Source: Bacteroidota bacterium (GTDB taxonomy: Bacteria > Bacteroidota > Bacteroidia > Cytophagales > Cyclobacteriaceae). Taken from it: DNA of 64,000 nt. The DNA lies in contig CANIVF010000002.1 of NCBI GenBank assembly GCA_947470895.1, positions 1 through 64,000 on the forward strand. The letters are read 5' to 3'. A program made the position numbers and the translations under genes. The notes under the pieces are model-generated. The model saw only the letters and a program-made list of their open reading frames with translations. It was not told the origin of the DNA and ran no database searches. Position 1 is the stretch's first letter. Each line of letters begins with the position of its first letter. This document shows, one piece after another, positions 39,750-50,155 of this stretch.

Positions 39750-40259
39750 ATGTTTAAAATGACATTTTTGAATTTGCGGACAGAATCCGCTCTAAAAAAA
39801 AACAAGTCTGTTCGATCCAGCATCCCTTATAAGAAGGCTGTGAGTGTAGGAATCATTTTTACCGTAGAAGACAAACAAAAACACGAGGCTATAAAAGAAT
39901 TTATCAACCAATTGGAACGGGATGGAAAAAAAACTCAGGTGATCGAATTCCTTCCTGAAAAGAAAAGCAACCACGAGTTTAAGTTTGATTTTTTCACCAT
40001 CAAGGATATTTCATTCTGGGGAGATTTAAATGCAGCCAATGCATTAAAGTTTATCGACACACCATTTGATTATTTGTTTTGCATCGATACGGAATCAAAT
40101 CCGCTAATTTTACACGTGTTGGCCAGAAGCAAAGCTCATTGCCGAGTGGGTCGTTTTAATGATTTTGAAAATGAGTATTTTGAGTTTATGATCGAACAAA
40201 ATGGAACAACCGAGGGTCTGATTAAAGCTATGTATAACTATACCAGTCATTTGCGATAA
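39750..40259 (+). CDS. Hypothetical protein (DUF6913-like, conserved in Bacteroidota)
   Basis: 169 aa ORF between ligA and dapA, stop overlaps dapA start by 1 nt. Confidence 0.6.
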   Translation: MFKMTFLNLRTESALKKNKSVRSSIPYKKAVSVGIIFTVEDKQKHEAIKEFINQLERDGKKTQVIEFLPEKKSNHEFKFDFFTIKDISFWGDLNAANALKFIDTPFDYLFCIDTESNPLILHVLARSKAHCRVGRFNDFENEYFEFMIEQNGTTEGLIKAMYNYTSHLR

Positions 40260-41128
40260 TGAAAGAACTTTTCGGCACCGGAGTAGCGTTAATCACCCCC
40301 TTTGATGAGCATGGTGAAATTGATTTTAAGGCGCTCAAGCGATTATTAGTTCACACCGCTAAAAGTGTAGACTACTATGTGGTGATGGGTACCACCGGAG
40401 AGTCGACCACGCTCAGCAAAGAAGAAAAAAGGAGTGTGTTAAAATTCGTTTTGGAAAATAATCCAAAGAAACTTCCCATTGTGTATGGCATTGGTGGCAA
40501 CAATACCCAAAGCGTGTTGGATGAAATTAAATCTACTGATCTTACAGGGGTGACAGCACTTTTATCGGTGAGTCCTTACTATAACAAACCACCACAAGAA
40601 GGCATTTTTCAACACTTCAAAGCTCTGGCGAAAGCATCTCCACTTCCCGTAATTTTATATAATGTGCCTGGTAGAACAGGATCCAATATTTCTGCACAAA
40701 CTACGTTGCGTCTGGCTTCAATAAAAAACATCATCGGTATTAAAGAAGCTTCTGGAAATCTTGAGCAATGCATGAAAATCATAAAAGAAAAACCTAAAGA
40801 TTTCATGCTGATCTCAGGCGATGATATGCTTACCCTTTCTATCTATGCCATTGGAGGCGTTGGTGTGATTTCAGTTCTCGCCAATGCGCTGCCTCAGGTA
40901 TTCCGTAAGATTAAAGAGCATTTCCATGCAGGCAAATTGTCTCAGGCACAGACCGATCAATTCAGAATCATCGATATAAATGGTTCTATGTATGAAGAAG
41001 GAAATCCCGTTGGGGTTAAATATGTATTAAGCTTGATTGGTGTTTGTGGTTATCATGTACGATTGCCTTTAGTAGCACCGTCCCTGGGCCTACAAAATAG
41101 AATTGAAGAACTTTATAAAAAGATATAA
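40259..41128 (+). CDS. dapA: 4-hydroxy-tetrahydrodipicolinate synthase
   Basis: GTGVALITPF, VVMGTTGESTTLS, YNVPGRTGSN, IKEASGNLEQ, LISGDD. Confidence 0.96.
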   Translation: MKELFGTGVALITPFDEHGEIDFKALKRLLVHTAKSVDYYVVMGTTGESTTLSKEEKRSVLKFVLENNPKKLPIVYGIGGNNTQSVLDEIKSTDLTGVTALLSVSPYYNKPPQEGIFQHFKALAKASPLPVILYNVPGRTGSNISAQTTLRLASIKNIIGIKEASGNLEQCMKIIKEKPKDFMLISGDDMLTLSIYAIGGVGVISVLANALPQVFRKIKEHFHAGKLSQAQTDQFRIIDINGSMYEEGNPVGVKYVLSLIGVCGYHVRLPLVAPSLGLQNRIEELYKKI

Positions 41129-41130
41129 AC

Positions 41131-41166
41131 GAAAAAGGGCCGAATCAGTTGATTCTGCCCTCTTTG
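41131..41166. terminator. Terminator between convergent dapA and Hc1-like gene
   Basis: AGGGC-C-GAATCA...TGATTC-T-GCCCT hairpin with A/T flanks. Confidence 0.65.
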
Positions 41167-41187
41167 CTTAAGTTTATTAGCTCGTAA

Positions 41188-41370
41188 TTAATTACCAGTC
41201 TTATTTTTCAATTCCTGAACTTCTGCACGAATTTCCTGAGCTGCATTTTTTAAGTCTTGCATGCCCTTTCTAATGCGTGTTCCAGCCGCGCTATTTCCTT
41301 TGTTGTAGAACTTATCTGCATCGCCTTCAAGTGATGCAATCAGAGTCTTTAGTTCTTCAAATTTTTTCAT
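41188..41370 (-). CDS. Histone H1-like (Hc1-type) small protein
   Basis: 60 aa: MKKFEELKTLIASLEGDADKFYNKGNSAAGTRIRKGMQDLKNAAQEIRAEVQELKN resembles Bacteroidota Hc1-like proteins. Confidence 0.8.
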   Translation of the reverse strand: MKKFEELKTLIASLEGDADKFYNKGNSAAGTRIRKGMQDLKNAAQEIRAEVQELKNKTGN

Positions 41371-41456
41371 TTTTTATAAGATTTTAAGTTTTAAAAATTG
41401 ATTTCGTAATGCCAATTTAACTAAAAACCTTTAAAAAAAAGCCAAAAACCCATTTT

Positions 41457-42710
41457 TTAGATTTTGGTCACGTTTACAAGCTCTTCTTTTCTATAGAAAC
41501 CGCTGTCAAGCTTCGTTTTTAGCGCAGAAAAGGCATTTAGTGTTTCTTCTACATCCGACAGGGTATGAGCTGCTGTAGGAATGATTCTGAACATAATCAC
41601 GTCTTTCGGAACTACCGGGTAAATGACCACCGAACAGAAAATGCCGCTATTCTCCCTTAAATCCATGGACATGTTGGCCGCTTCGCCTACACCACCTTTA
41701 AATAGAACTGGGGTTGGAGGTGTCTGAGTTGGATTGATGTTAAAACCACGATCCTTCAAGCCACTCTTAATCGCAGCCATTACTTTTTTCAGATCCGACC
41801 TTAATTCAGGATGCTTCTTTACTAATTCAAGGCGCTTTAGGTTTCCTATTACAAATGGCATTGGCAGCGACTTCGCATAAATTTGTGAACGAACCGTGTA
41901 ACGCAGGTATTTCAAAATTTTCTTATCGCCAGCCACAAATGCTCCAATGCTAGCCATGGATTTGGCGAAAGTAGAAAAATAAAGATCGATCTGGTCTTGC
42001 ACACCTTGCTCCTCACCTACTCCAGCTCCTGTTGTGCCCATGGTACCAAACCCGTGTGCGTCATCCACCAGCAAGCGGAAATTATATTTCTTCTTAAGTT
42101 CAACTATTCCTTTCAGATCACCCATGTTACCCGACATACCAAACACGCCTTCCGTAATCACCAAAATACCACCACCGGTTTCGTTGGCTAATTTAGTGGC
42201 ACGCTGAAGTTGTTTCTCAAGGTTCTCCATGTTGTTGTGTGGATATACAAAGCGCTTGCCCATGTGCAGGCGCACGCCATCGATAATACACGCATGCGAT
42301 TCCGAATCATAAACAATCACATCTTTACGATCAACCAATGCATCGATAATTGATAAAACACCCTGATAGCCATAGTTAAGCAAAAAGGCATCTTCTTTCA
42401 TCACGAAGGCTGCCAGTTGCTTTTCTAATTCAATATGATGAACTGAGTTTCCAGACATCATTCGAGCCCCCATGGGCGATGCTAATCCATATTCAGCAGC
42501 GGCATCGGCATCAGCCTTTCTCACCTCCGGGTGATTAGCTAATCCCAGATAATTATTCAAGCTCCAGTTTAAAACTTCCTTTCCATTGAATTTCATCCTC
42601 GGGCCAATTTCTCCTTCCAACTTCGGAAAGAAAAAATAATCATCGGGTAGATGTGAATACTTGGCCAGTGGGCCGGCCTCCATTTTTAACTTTTCAAATA
42701 AGTCTACCAT
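41457..42710 (-). CDS. spt: PLP-dependent alpha-oxoamine synthase family; probable serine palmitoyltransferase
   Basis: NYLGLANHPEVRKAD, PMGARMMSGNSVHHIELE, VDDAHGFGTMGTTGAGV, STFAKSMASIGAFVAG. Confidence 0.8.
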   Translation of the reverse strand: MVDLFEKLKMEAGPLAKYSHLPDDYFFFPKLEGEIGPRMKFNGKEVLNWSLNNYLGLANHPEVRKADADAAAEYGLASPMGARMMSGNSVHHIELEKQLAAFVMKEDAFLLNYGYQGVLSIIDALVDRKDVIVYDSESHACIIDGVRLHMGKRFVYPHNNMENLEKQLQRATKLANETGGGILVITEGVFGMSGNMGDLKGIVELKKKYNFRLLVDDAHGFGTMGTTGAGVGEEQGVQDQIDLYFSTFAKSMASIGAFVAGDKKILKYLRYTVRSQIYAKSLPMPFVIGNLKRLELVKKHPELRSDLKKVMAAIKSGLKDRGFNINPTQTPPTPVLFKGGVGEAANMSMDLRENSGIFCSVVIYPVVPKDVIMFRIIPTAAHTLSDVEETLNAFSALKTKLDSGFYRKEELVNVTKI

Positions 42711-42885
42711 TGTTAGGTTGTTTTCGGTGAAGATACCTGATAGCTGAATCAATTTGAATATCAAGCTGAAAATCCGCTAAATTTTCGGCAAAAATAAAAA
42801 AATAAACTTACAGTAAATAACAACTTTAAAAAAGCTCGCTTTTAAGCTTAGCTTATAATCGTTAGCATTGTATAGCGAAATCTTA

Positions 42886-44382
42886 ATGAAAAGAATCAAA
42901 AAATTACTGGTTGCCAACCGCGGTGAAATCGCTCTGCGAATCATGCGAAGTGCCCGTGAAATGGGAATTCAAACCGTAGCGGTTTTCAGCCAAGCGGATC
43001 GAAATGCACTACATGTGAGATTTGCGGATGAAGCCATCTGCATAGGCCCACCAGCCTCATCTCAATCTTATCTGGTGATGAATAAAATCATCGAGGCAGC
43101 GCTAGAAGCAAATGCCGATGCTATTCATCCGGGTTATGGATTTCTATCTGAAAATGAAAATTTCGCTGCTGAGGTAAAGAAGGCTGGCTTGATTTTTATC
43201 GGACCATCTGCTGAATCCATTGAATTGATGGGAAGCAAGCTTGCCGCAAAAACGGCAGCAGCCAAGTTTAATGTTCCACTCGTGCCCGGAACAGCCGAAC
43301 CTATTTCAGATATTCCTCAAGCCAAGAAAATTGCCAGTGAAATTGGGTATCCGATCCTGATCAAAGCCAGTGCCGGTGGTGGTGGCAAAGGAATGCGCGT
43401 TGTAAACCACGAAGCTGAATTTGAAGAACAAATGGAACGCGCCACCAGCGAAGCCATGTCAGCGTTTGGCGATGGCGCTGTATTTATCGAAAAATATGTA
43501 ACACAACCTCGACATATTGAATTTCAGATTTTTGGAGATCAGCATGGCAATGTGGTGCATCTGTTTGAACGTGAGTGTTCAATTCAACGCAGGCATCAAA
43601 AGGTAATTGAAGAAGCTCCATCTTCTATTTTAACACCCGAGCTCAGGGCAAAAATGGGTAAAGCTGCAGTAGATGTTGCCAAATCTGCCAACTATTATAA
43701 TGCCGGCACTGTTGAGTTTATCGTAGATGAGAATAAGAATTTCTATTTTCTTGAGATGAACACGCGCTTGCAGGTTGAACACCCTGTAACCGAACAAATC
43801 ACAGGATTTGATCTCGTAAAGCTTCAGATCAAAATAGCTGAAGGTGAAAAACTACCTTTTCAACAGGAAGATCTTTCCATCCATGGTCACGCCATTGAAG
43901 TTAGAGTGTATGCTGAAGATCCCAACAATAATTTCTTACCCGACATTGGAACATTGAAAACGTATAGACGTCCGCAAGGTCATGGCATACGAGTCGATGA
44001 TGGTTTTGAACAAGGCATGGCCATTCCATTTTACTACGATCCCATGATTGCCAAAATGATTTGTCATGACGAAACCCGAGAGCGTGCCATCGAGAAAACT
44101 ATTCGGGCCATTGATGAATATGAAATTACCGGATTAGAAACCACCCTTGGCTTTTGCAAGTTTGTGATGAAGCATGAAGCATTTCGTTCAGGAGACTTTG
44201 ATACCAAATTTGTAGAGAAATACTTCAAGCCTGAATTTTTGGAAGAAAAATCAGTTGAGGACGAGGAGATCATCGCATCAATCCTTGCAACACAAGTAGT
44301 AAACGAAAGTAAAACTGCACCATTAAAAACGCAGCATAATATTACGACTTCAAGTAACTGGAAGAAAAACCGCAATAACTAA
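42886..44382 (+). CDS. accC: Acetyl/acyl-CoA carboxylase biotin carboxylase subunit
   Basis: LVANRGEIALRIMRSAREMGI; KASAGGGGKGMR; FLEMNTRLQVEHPVTE. Confidence 0.92.
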   Translation: MKRIKKLLVANRGEIALRIMRSAREMGIQTVAVFSQADRNALHVRFADEAICIGPPASSQSYLVMNKIIEAALEANADAIHPGYGFLSENENFAAEVKKAGLIFIGPSAESIELMGSKLAAKTAAAKFNVPLVPGTAEPISDIPQAKKIASEIGYPILIKASAGGGGKGMRVVNHEAEFEEQMERATSEAMSAFGDGAVFIEKYVTQPRHIEFQIFGDQHGNVVHLFERECSIQRRHQKVIEEAPSSILTPELRAKMGKAAVDVAKSANYYNAGTVEFIVDENKNFYFLEMNTRLQVEHPVTEQITGFDLVKLQIKIAEGEKLPFQQEDLSIHGHAIEVRVYAEDPNNNFLPDIGTLKTYRRPQGHGIRVDDGFEQGMAIPFYYDPMIAKMICHDETRERAIEKTIRAIDEYEITGLETTLGFCKFVMKHEAFRSGDFDTKFVEKYFKPEFLEEKSVEDEEIIASILATQVVNESKTAPLKTQHNITTSSNWKKNRNN

Positions 44383-45683
44383 TGGCTGAAATAAAACCGA
44401 TAAGAGCCTGGCGATATAAAGACTCGTTGGCAAAAAATATAGATGACCTTACATCTCCGCTGTTCGATGTTGTTTCTGAGAAACAACTCAAGGCACTTTA
44501 TCAAAATCCATTAAACTCAATTCACCTTTCTGTACCCGATGGCCCTGATGCCGCCTCAAATGCTTCATTGCTTTTGCATCAATGGAAAAAAGAAGGTGTG
44601 ATTGAGCAAGACAAACTACCGGCCATTTATGTTTACTTTCAGTATTTCAAAGTGGCAGGATCCACCAAAGAATATTGCCGCAAGGGATTCATCTGTCATA
44701 TCCGAACATACGATTGGAACGAGAATGTTATTCTCCGTCATGAAAATACAATCCCTAAATCTGTAAATGATCGTATTGAATTATTAGAGAAAACTGAATT
44801 GCATGTAAGTCCAACACATGGGCTTTATACGGATGATTCCTTCACCTTAGAAAAATACCTGGATGAAGCCATCACCGATCCGGTTTATGAGCATGAAGAT
44901 TATCAAGGAGTACGCGATGTATTGGGAGTGATCCATGACGCTTTTGTCATTCAGAAATTTATAGATTTCATTAAAGAGAAATCAATTATCTTAGCGGACG
45001 GTCATCACCGCTATGAAGGATCGCTTTACTACAAAAAAAGGAAGGAAGAACAGTATCCCGATCACACCGGAAATGAAGGGTACAATTTTCATTTAATGTA
45101 CCTCACCAATACCGAAGCCGATGATTTAAAAATTTTGCCTACCCACCGATTAATTAAAGGTATTCAGAATTTCGATCAGGATTCTATTATCGAAAAATTA
45201 CACGAAGATTTTATTGTGAAGGAAATAGAAGATGCTGCTACCGTTAATGAAATTATTGTAGGAAAAAGGTGGGCGTTCGGAATTTTATTGAAAGACAGAA
45301 CCATTAAAGTACGATTAAAACCCGAGGCTCTTTCTAAAATGAAATGGCAGTTTCCTGATGAAATAAAGGCATTGGATCTAACTGTACTACATTATTTTCT
45401 CATTGAAAAAATTCTTGGCATCCCTGGCTCAGATCAACGTAAATCTGAAAACATCTCCTTCGACAGAAGCTTTTCGGAATGCCTCTCCAAAGTGATTAAA
45501 GGCGAAGCACAAATGGCCATTATCACGCAAGATATTTCGATCGAAGAAGTGAAGCAGGTTTGTCATAGTGGTTATACCATGCCGCAAAAGTCCACTTACT
45601 TTTATCCTAAAGTAATCTGTGGCTATCTATTTAGTTCAATAAAAGAAAATGAATTTCAATCGCCCCCTTATTCTCGCTTCTAG
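44382..45683 (+). CDS. DUF1015 domain-containing protein
   Basis: IKPIRAWRYKDSLAKNIDDLTSPLFDVVSEKQ; LADGHHRYEGSLYYKK. Confidence 0.88.
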   Translation: MAEIKPIRAWRYKDSLAKNIDDLTSPLFDVVSEKQLKALYQNPLNSIHLSVPDGPDAASNASLLLHQWKKEGVIEQDKLPAIYVYFQYFKVAGSTKEYCRKGFICHIRTYDWNENVILRHENTIPKSVNDRIELLEKTELHVSPTHGLYTDDSFTLEKYLDEAITDPVYEHEDYQGVRDVLGVIHDAFVIQKFIDFIKEKSIILADGHHRYEGSLYYKKRKEEQYPDHTGNEGYNFHLMYLTNTEADDLKILPTHRLIKGIQNFDQDSIIEKLHEDFIVKEIEDAATVNEIIVGKRWAFGILLKDRTIKVRLKPEALSKMKWQFPDEIKALDLTVLHYFLIEKILGIPGSDQRKSENISFDRSFSECLSKVIKGEAQMAIITQDISIEEVKQVCHSGYTMPQKSTYFYPKVICGYLFSSIKENEFQSPPYSRF

Positions 45684-46215
45684 TTCTCCGCGCAGACAGT
45701 ACCTGATGAAAGAAGCCGGGTTTAACTTTGTGCCTCAGACTCCGGATATTGATGAATCATTCCCTGCGGATTTAGATATCACCGAAGTACCAAAATACCT
45801 TGCCCGAAAAAAAGCCGAAGTCTTCCTTAAAAATATTACCAATGAAATCGTAATCTCTTCAGATACGGTAGTGATCGTAAAAAATGAAATTCTAAACAAA
45901 CCTCTTAATCGAAAAGAAGCGTTGGAAATGTTGAGCAAATTGAGTGGACAAACTCACACTGTAATTACTGCGGTATGCTTATTAGGTAAAGAAAAAATCG
46001 ATTGCTTCGATGATCACACCGAAGTAACCTTCACTGTCTTAACACAAGATGAAATGGAGTTTTACGTAGATACTTATAAGCCTTACGACAAGGCCGGTGC
46101 CTACGGTGCCCAGGATTGGATTGGACTTGTTGCTATCGAAAAAATCAATGGCTCCTATTTCACGGTGATGGGGATGCCCATGCACCTGGTTTACAAACAC
46201 CTTAGAGATTTTTGA
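45649..46215 (+). CDS. maf: Maf-family nucleotide pyrophosphatase
   Basis: LILASSSPRRQYLMKEAGF; SSDTVVIVKNEILNKP; YDKAGAYGAQDW. Confidence 0.95.
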   Translation: MNFNRPLILASSSPRRQYLMKEAGFNFVPQTPDIDESFPADLDITEVPKYLARKKAEVFLKNITNEIVISSDTVVIVKNEILNKPLNRKEALEMLSKLSGQTHTVITAVCLLGKEKIDCFDDHTEVTFTVLTQDEMEFYVDTYKPYDKAGAYGAQDWIGLVAIEKINGSYFTVMGMPMHLVYKHLRDF

Positions 46216-46218
46216 TAC

Positions 46219-47151
46219 TTGAAAAAAATCCTGTCATTAATCAAAACCCATATACGGGAGGATTTTAAGGTTAACTACTATTTTACAATCGCCCTTTTCT
46301 TAGCAATATCTGTAGTGCTCAATTATGCCATTGATCTGGAAAACTCATGGATTGATAAACAAGATAAAAATTTCACGAGGGTAATTTCTTATTTCTTTTT
46401 ATATGGATTTGGCTATTACGTTTCCTGTTTGATCGTATCCTGTTTTAACAGCACAAAAGAATTTTGGGGATCAACTAAATTCTTTATCTACTCTTTTTTC
46501 GGAATAATTGTACTTTGCATTGATAAGAGTTTTGTGTTATCATCTACTCTTTTGAACCTGCCGGATCAAACTTATGAAGTGTACCTCTGGCTATTTAAGG
46601 TCGTAACAAACGGAACTTCATTTATATTAGTTCTTTTGCCACTGACCGTATTCTACAAAACAATCGATAAAGAAAAATCTGAATTTTATGGATTAACTGC
46701 ATACAGTAACATTAAGCCATATCTATATCTTTTGATTTTCCTCGCCCCCTTCATCATTTTTGCAGGGTTACAAACAAGCTTTACTAATTATTATCCTATC
46801 TATAAAAACAACTCAGTTCATGAATTATGGGGCTGGCCAAAGTACTTACCCATGATGATATTTGAATTTATCTATGGAGCTGATTTCTTCAATGTCGAAC
46901 TACTTTTTAGAGGTTTTTTTGTCGTTGGCATCGCCCAGGTTTTAGGAAAGCATGCCATTATGCCGACGGTGGTGATCTACTGCTATCTTCATTTTGGCAA
47001 ACCTGTCGGTGAAGCAATCAGTTCAATCCTCGGTGGATATATCCTCGGTATTATTGCATTTTATACCCGATCGCTGCTGGGTGGTGTAACTATCCATATA
47101 GGCATTGCCTGGCTAATGGAAGCTGTCGCTTACTTTGTCAAACAATTTTGA
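46219..47151 (+). CDS. CPBP-family intramembrane protease-like protein (TTG start)
   Basis: Multi-TM; VELLFRGFFVVG, YCYLHFGKPVGEAISSILGGYILGI, IHIGIAWLME. Confidence 0.75.
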   Translation: MKKILSLIKTHIREDFKVNYYFTIALFLAISVVLNYAIDLENSWIDKQDKNFTRVISYFFLYGFGYYVSCLIVSCFNSTKEFWGSTKFFIYSFFGIIVLCIDKSFVLSSTLLNLPDQTYEVYLWLFKVVTNGTSFILVLLPLTVFYKTIDKEKSEFYGLTAYSNIKPYLYLLIFLAPFIIFAGLQTSFTNYYPIYKNNSVHELWGWPKYLPMMIFEFIYGADFFNVELLFRGFFVVGIAQVLGKHAIMPTVVIYCYLHFGKPVGEAISSILGGYILGIIAFYTRSLLGGVTIHIGIAWLMEAVAYFVKQF

Positions 47152-48134
47152 AGTGATTCCACTGAAATTGTTGTGGCGCATTTAAAATGACCTTGAGGGC
47201 ATTTCTTGTAACCATGTAATCCACAAGGCCGACATTCTAATTTTTCAGTCGTTTCAATAATGTTAGAATACTCAGATAATGGTCCAAACCCAAGGGATGG
47301 AACCGTAGAACAAAAAACTGCCGTGACGGGTGCGTTCATCGCGGATGCCAAATGCATGGGTGCAGAGTCATTGACAAAGTTCATCCACGCACCTTTCATA
47401 AGAGCCGCAGATTCCAAAAAGCTTAGCTGGCCAGATAGATTAGCAACTTTATAATGATTGGAATTCGTTCTGATGTCTTCACAAACAGCACGATCACCAG
47501 GCCCCCCCAGCAGATAAATGAAATCAACCTCATCGTTGATTGAATACAAGAAATCGATCCACTGGCTTACCGGAAATTGTTTGGTAAACCACACCGAAGT
47601 TGGTGCTACACAGATATAACGACTCGTTTGAAACTCGCTCATCTTTTCAAAATCCATTGGAGAAGGGTACAATTTGGGAAGTGCCCGATCGCTATCGGTT
47701 ATAAATTCAATTAACTTTTGATTGCGATCTGTTTCATGAAGGTTTAATTTCAGATCATGCTTGATTCGATGTGTGAAAAGAAAAGACCATGGGTTTTTGT
47801 CAAATCCAGTTTGGATCTTTGATCTGGAGAATACGGTAATCAAGCCCGAACTGGCAAACCGATGTGCATTAACAACGCAATCATATTTCTTACTTCGCAC
47901 ATAGGCGGTGAGCTTAAATAGGTTTTTGATTTTTCCCTTCTTCTTATCCCAAATAATCACTTTACGAATGTTCGGATTTCCTTCAAGCAATGTTTCATTT
48001 CCCTTGCGGAGTAAAAAGTCAATAGAAGCATGTGGATAGAATTTTCGAAGCTTCTCAATTAATGCTGTGGCCAGAATAACATCACCAATGAAAGCTGTTT
48101 GAATAATTAAGAATGATTGAAAGGTAGTAGCCAC
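47130..48134 (-). CDS. Glycosyltransferase family 9 (heptosyltransferase-like)
   Basis: LIIQTAFIGDVILATALIEKLRKFYPHASIDFLLR; FVNDSAPMHLASAMNAPVTAVF. Confidence 0.9.
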   Translation of the reverse strand: MATTFQSFLIIQTAFIGDVILATALIEKLRKFYPHASIDFLLRKGNETLLEGNPNIRKVIIWDKKKGKIKNLFKLTAYVRSKKYDCVVNAHRFASSGLITVFSRSKIQTGFDKNPWSFLFTHRIKHDLKLNLHETDRNQKLIEFITDSDRALPKLYPSPMDFEKMSEFQTSRYICVAPTSVWFTKQFPVSQWIDFLYSINDEVDFIYLLGGPGDRAVCEDIRTNSNHYKVANLSGQLSFLESAALMKGAWMNFVNDSAPMHLASAMNAPVTAVFCSTVPSLGFGPLSEYSNIIETTEKLECRPCGLHGYKKCPQGHFKCATTISVESLQNCLTK

Positions 48135-48143
48135 AATCGCTCA

Positions 48144-48674
48144 CTAATACTTGGTTTTATAAAAATTCAATGCTGTTTTAACAATTTCCAAGGCTACTTT
48201 CTTTCCAAGAAAATCGGGCACAGTTACGGTCTTCTGTTCTAACTTTTTATAGCTTTCAAAAAACTCCTTTAGCTCTAATTTAAAATGACTTGCCAATTCG
48301 CTGATATCATTAAGATGCATAGTGTTAGCATCATTCTCAGCCACGGCTAAAATCTTATCGTCATCCAATCCCTGATCTATCATACGCATCACACCAATGA
48401 CACGGCATGGAACAAGACATAATGGTTGAATTGGCTCACGACATAAAATCATGATATCCAATGGATCAAGATCATCACCTAATGATTGAGGAATAAATCC
48501 ATAGTTAGCCGGATAAATCACAGAAGAGTAGAGAACTCTATCCAATTTAAGTAGTCCGGTTTCCTTATCCACTTCGTATTTCGTGCGCATGCCTGCGGAA
48601 ATCTCGATGATGCCATTAATAAACTCAGGAGGATTGATACCGGGTGATACTTCGTGCCAAGGATGTTTTATCAT
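48144..48674 (-). CDS. ppa: Inorganic pyrophosphatase
   Basis: [55 protein letters not shown]. Confidence 0.96.
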   Translation of the reverse strand: MIKHPWHEVSPGINPPEFINGIIEISAGMRTKYEVDKETGLLKLDRVLYSSVIYPANYGFIPQSLGDDLDPLDIMILCREPIQPLCLVPCRVIGVMRMIDQGLDDDKILAVAENDANTMHLNDISELASHFKLELKEFFESYKKLEQKTVTVPDFLGKKVALEIVKTALNFYKTKY

Positions 48675-48689
48675 ACTCAAAGATAATAT

Positions 48690-48728
48690 AAAAAAGTAGC
48701 CCATCTTTTTTGGGTTGGGCTACTTTTC
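48690..48728 (-). terminator. Rho-independent terminator downstream of efflux adaptor gene
   Basis: AAAAGTAGCCCA...TGGGCTACTTTT perfect 12-bp stem. Confidence 0.8.
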
Positions 48729-48749
48729 TCAGATACCGGTTTGGTTTAT

Positions 48750-50144
48750 TTAATCTTTCTTCTCAACATCATCATCTTTCTTCTTTTCTTCCTTCTTCAT
48801 GCTAATCTTGTCGCCATCCTTCAGGCGCTTTGACACCACCAGGAATGGGCCGGTGATAACTTCCAGGCTATCCGACAATCCTGAAGTAATTTCAATGTTG
48901 TCATAGTCGCTGATTCCTGTTTTTACTTCCTTCATTTTTGCTACTCCATTTTCATTTACAAAAACAACAACTTTGTCTTCCTTCTTTTCCGTTTTTGGCT
49001 TACTGGAATCCGTCACGGTCCTTTCTTGATCGTCATCATTCTTCTCTTCGGATTCTGCTTTCTTGTCATCATCAGCGCTTCGTGTAGTTACAGCCGCCAA
49101 GGGTACAGAAAGAACATTTTCCTTGCGGGTAGTTATGATGTCCACACTCGCGGTCATGCCAGGACGAAATGGATAACGATTTCCCTGTTTTATTAGATCC
49201 CCATAAGATGATTGCAGAATTAAAATACGCACCTCAAATTCAGTAATCGCATCTGTCGATTGCTTATCGCGGGCCGTGTTGGCAATGTTGGTAACGATAC
49301 CTTTAAACTGCTTGCCTGTATTTCCATAGGCATCAACATCAATGATCACTGAGTCATTGTAGTGAACGCGCACGATATCGTTCTCATTCACATTCACACG
49401 AACTTCCATTTTGTTAAGATCCGCAATACGCAACATTTCAGTTCCTGCCATTTGAGCTGTACCCACTACGCGTTCGCCTTTTTTAACATTTAACTTTGAT
49501 ACCACTCCCTTCATTGGAGCATTTACGGTAGTCTTTCTGACATTTTCACGCGACTCCCTTACGCTGGCCTCTGTACTACTCACCACAAACTTAGAAGCTT
49601 CAAGCGCTTGCTGTGCAGATTTTAAATCATTGGCCGCAATTTTAAAATTCTGTTGAGCCAATTGCCAATCGGATTCAGAAATTACTTTTTCATTCCATAA
49701 TTTTTCCTGGCGTTTATAGTCTTGCTCAGCACGCATATACGTAGCCTCGGCACGGGATAAATTTGCTCTTGTTGATTCTACATTAGCAAGTTGTTGATTC
49801 AAGCCTGCCTCCGATCTCTCCAATTGACTTCTCCAAACATCCGGTCTGATTTTCACCAGCACGTCACCTAACCGAACAGAATCTCCATCTTCCACATTAA
49901 GCTCAATAATTTCCCCTGATACTTCGGGCGCTAACTTCACTTCAATCACAGGCTGAACGGTGCCTGAAGCACTCACCTTTTCTGTGATCGATGTCTTCTT
50001 GGCCTTAGCCAATTCTACTTCAATCGTTTTTGCTTTACCTATCCATCCTTGCGTCCTTCCGACAACAAGTAATAGAATTAAAAAGGCCACTGCACCAATA
50101 ATGATATACAGTAATTTGTTTGATTTTTTCTTCTGCTTAGCCAT
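48750..50144 (-). CDS. HlyD/MacA-type periplasmic adaptor subunit
   Basis: TM anchor, SASGTVQPVIEVKLAPEVSGEIIELNVEDGDSVRLGDVLVKI; coiled-coil hairpin; APMKGVVSKLNVKKGERV. Confidence 0.9.
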   Translation of the reverse strand: MAKQKKKSNKLLYIIIGAVAFLILLLVVGRTQGWIGKAKTIEVELAKAKKTSITEKVSASGTVQPVIEVKLAPEVSGEIIELNVEDGDSVRLGDVLVKIRPDVWRSQLERSEAGLNQQLANVESTRANLSRAEATYMRAEQDYKRQEKLWNEKVISESDWQLAQQNFKIAANDLKSAQQALEASKFVVSSTEASVRESRENVRKTTVNAPMKGVVSKLNVKKGERVVGTAQMAGTEMLRIADLNKMEVRVNVNENDIVRVHYNDSVIIDVDAYGNTGKQFKGIVTNIANTARDKQSTDAITEFEVRILILQSSYGDLIKQGNRYPFRPGMTASVDIITTRKENVLSVPLAAVTTRSADDDKKAESEEKNDDDQERTVTDSSKPKTEKKEDKVVVFVNENGVAKMKEVKTGISDYDNIEITSGLSDSLEVITGPFLVVSKRLKDGDKISMKKEEKKKDDDVEKKD

Positions 50145-50155
50145 TAGGTTAGATA

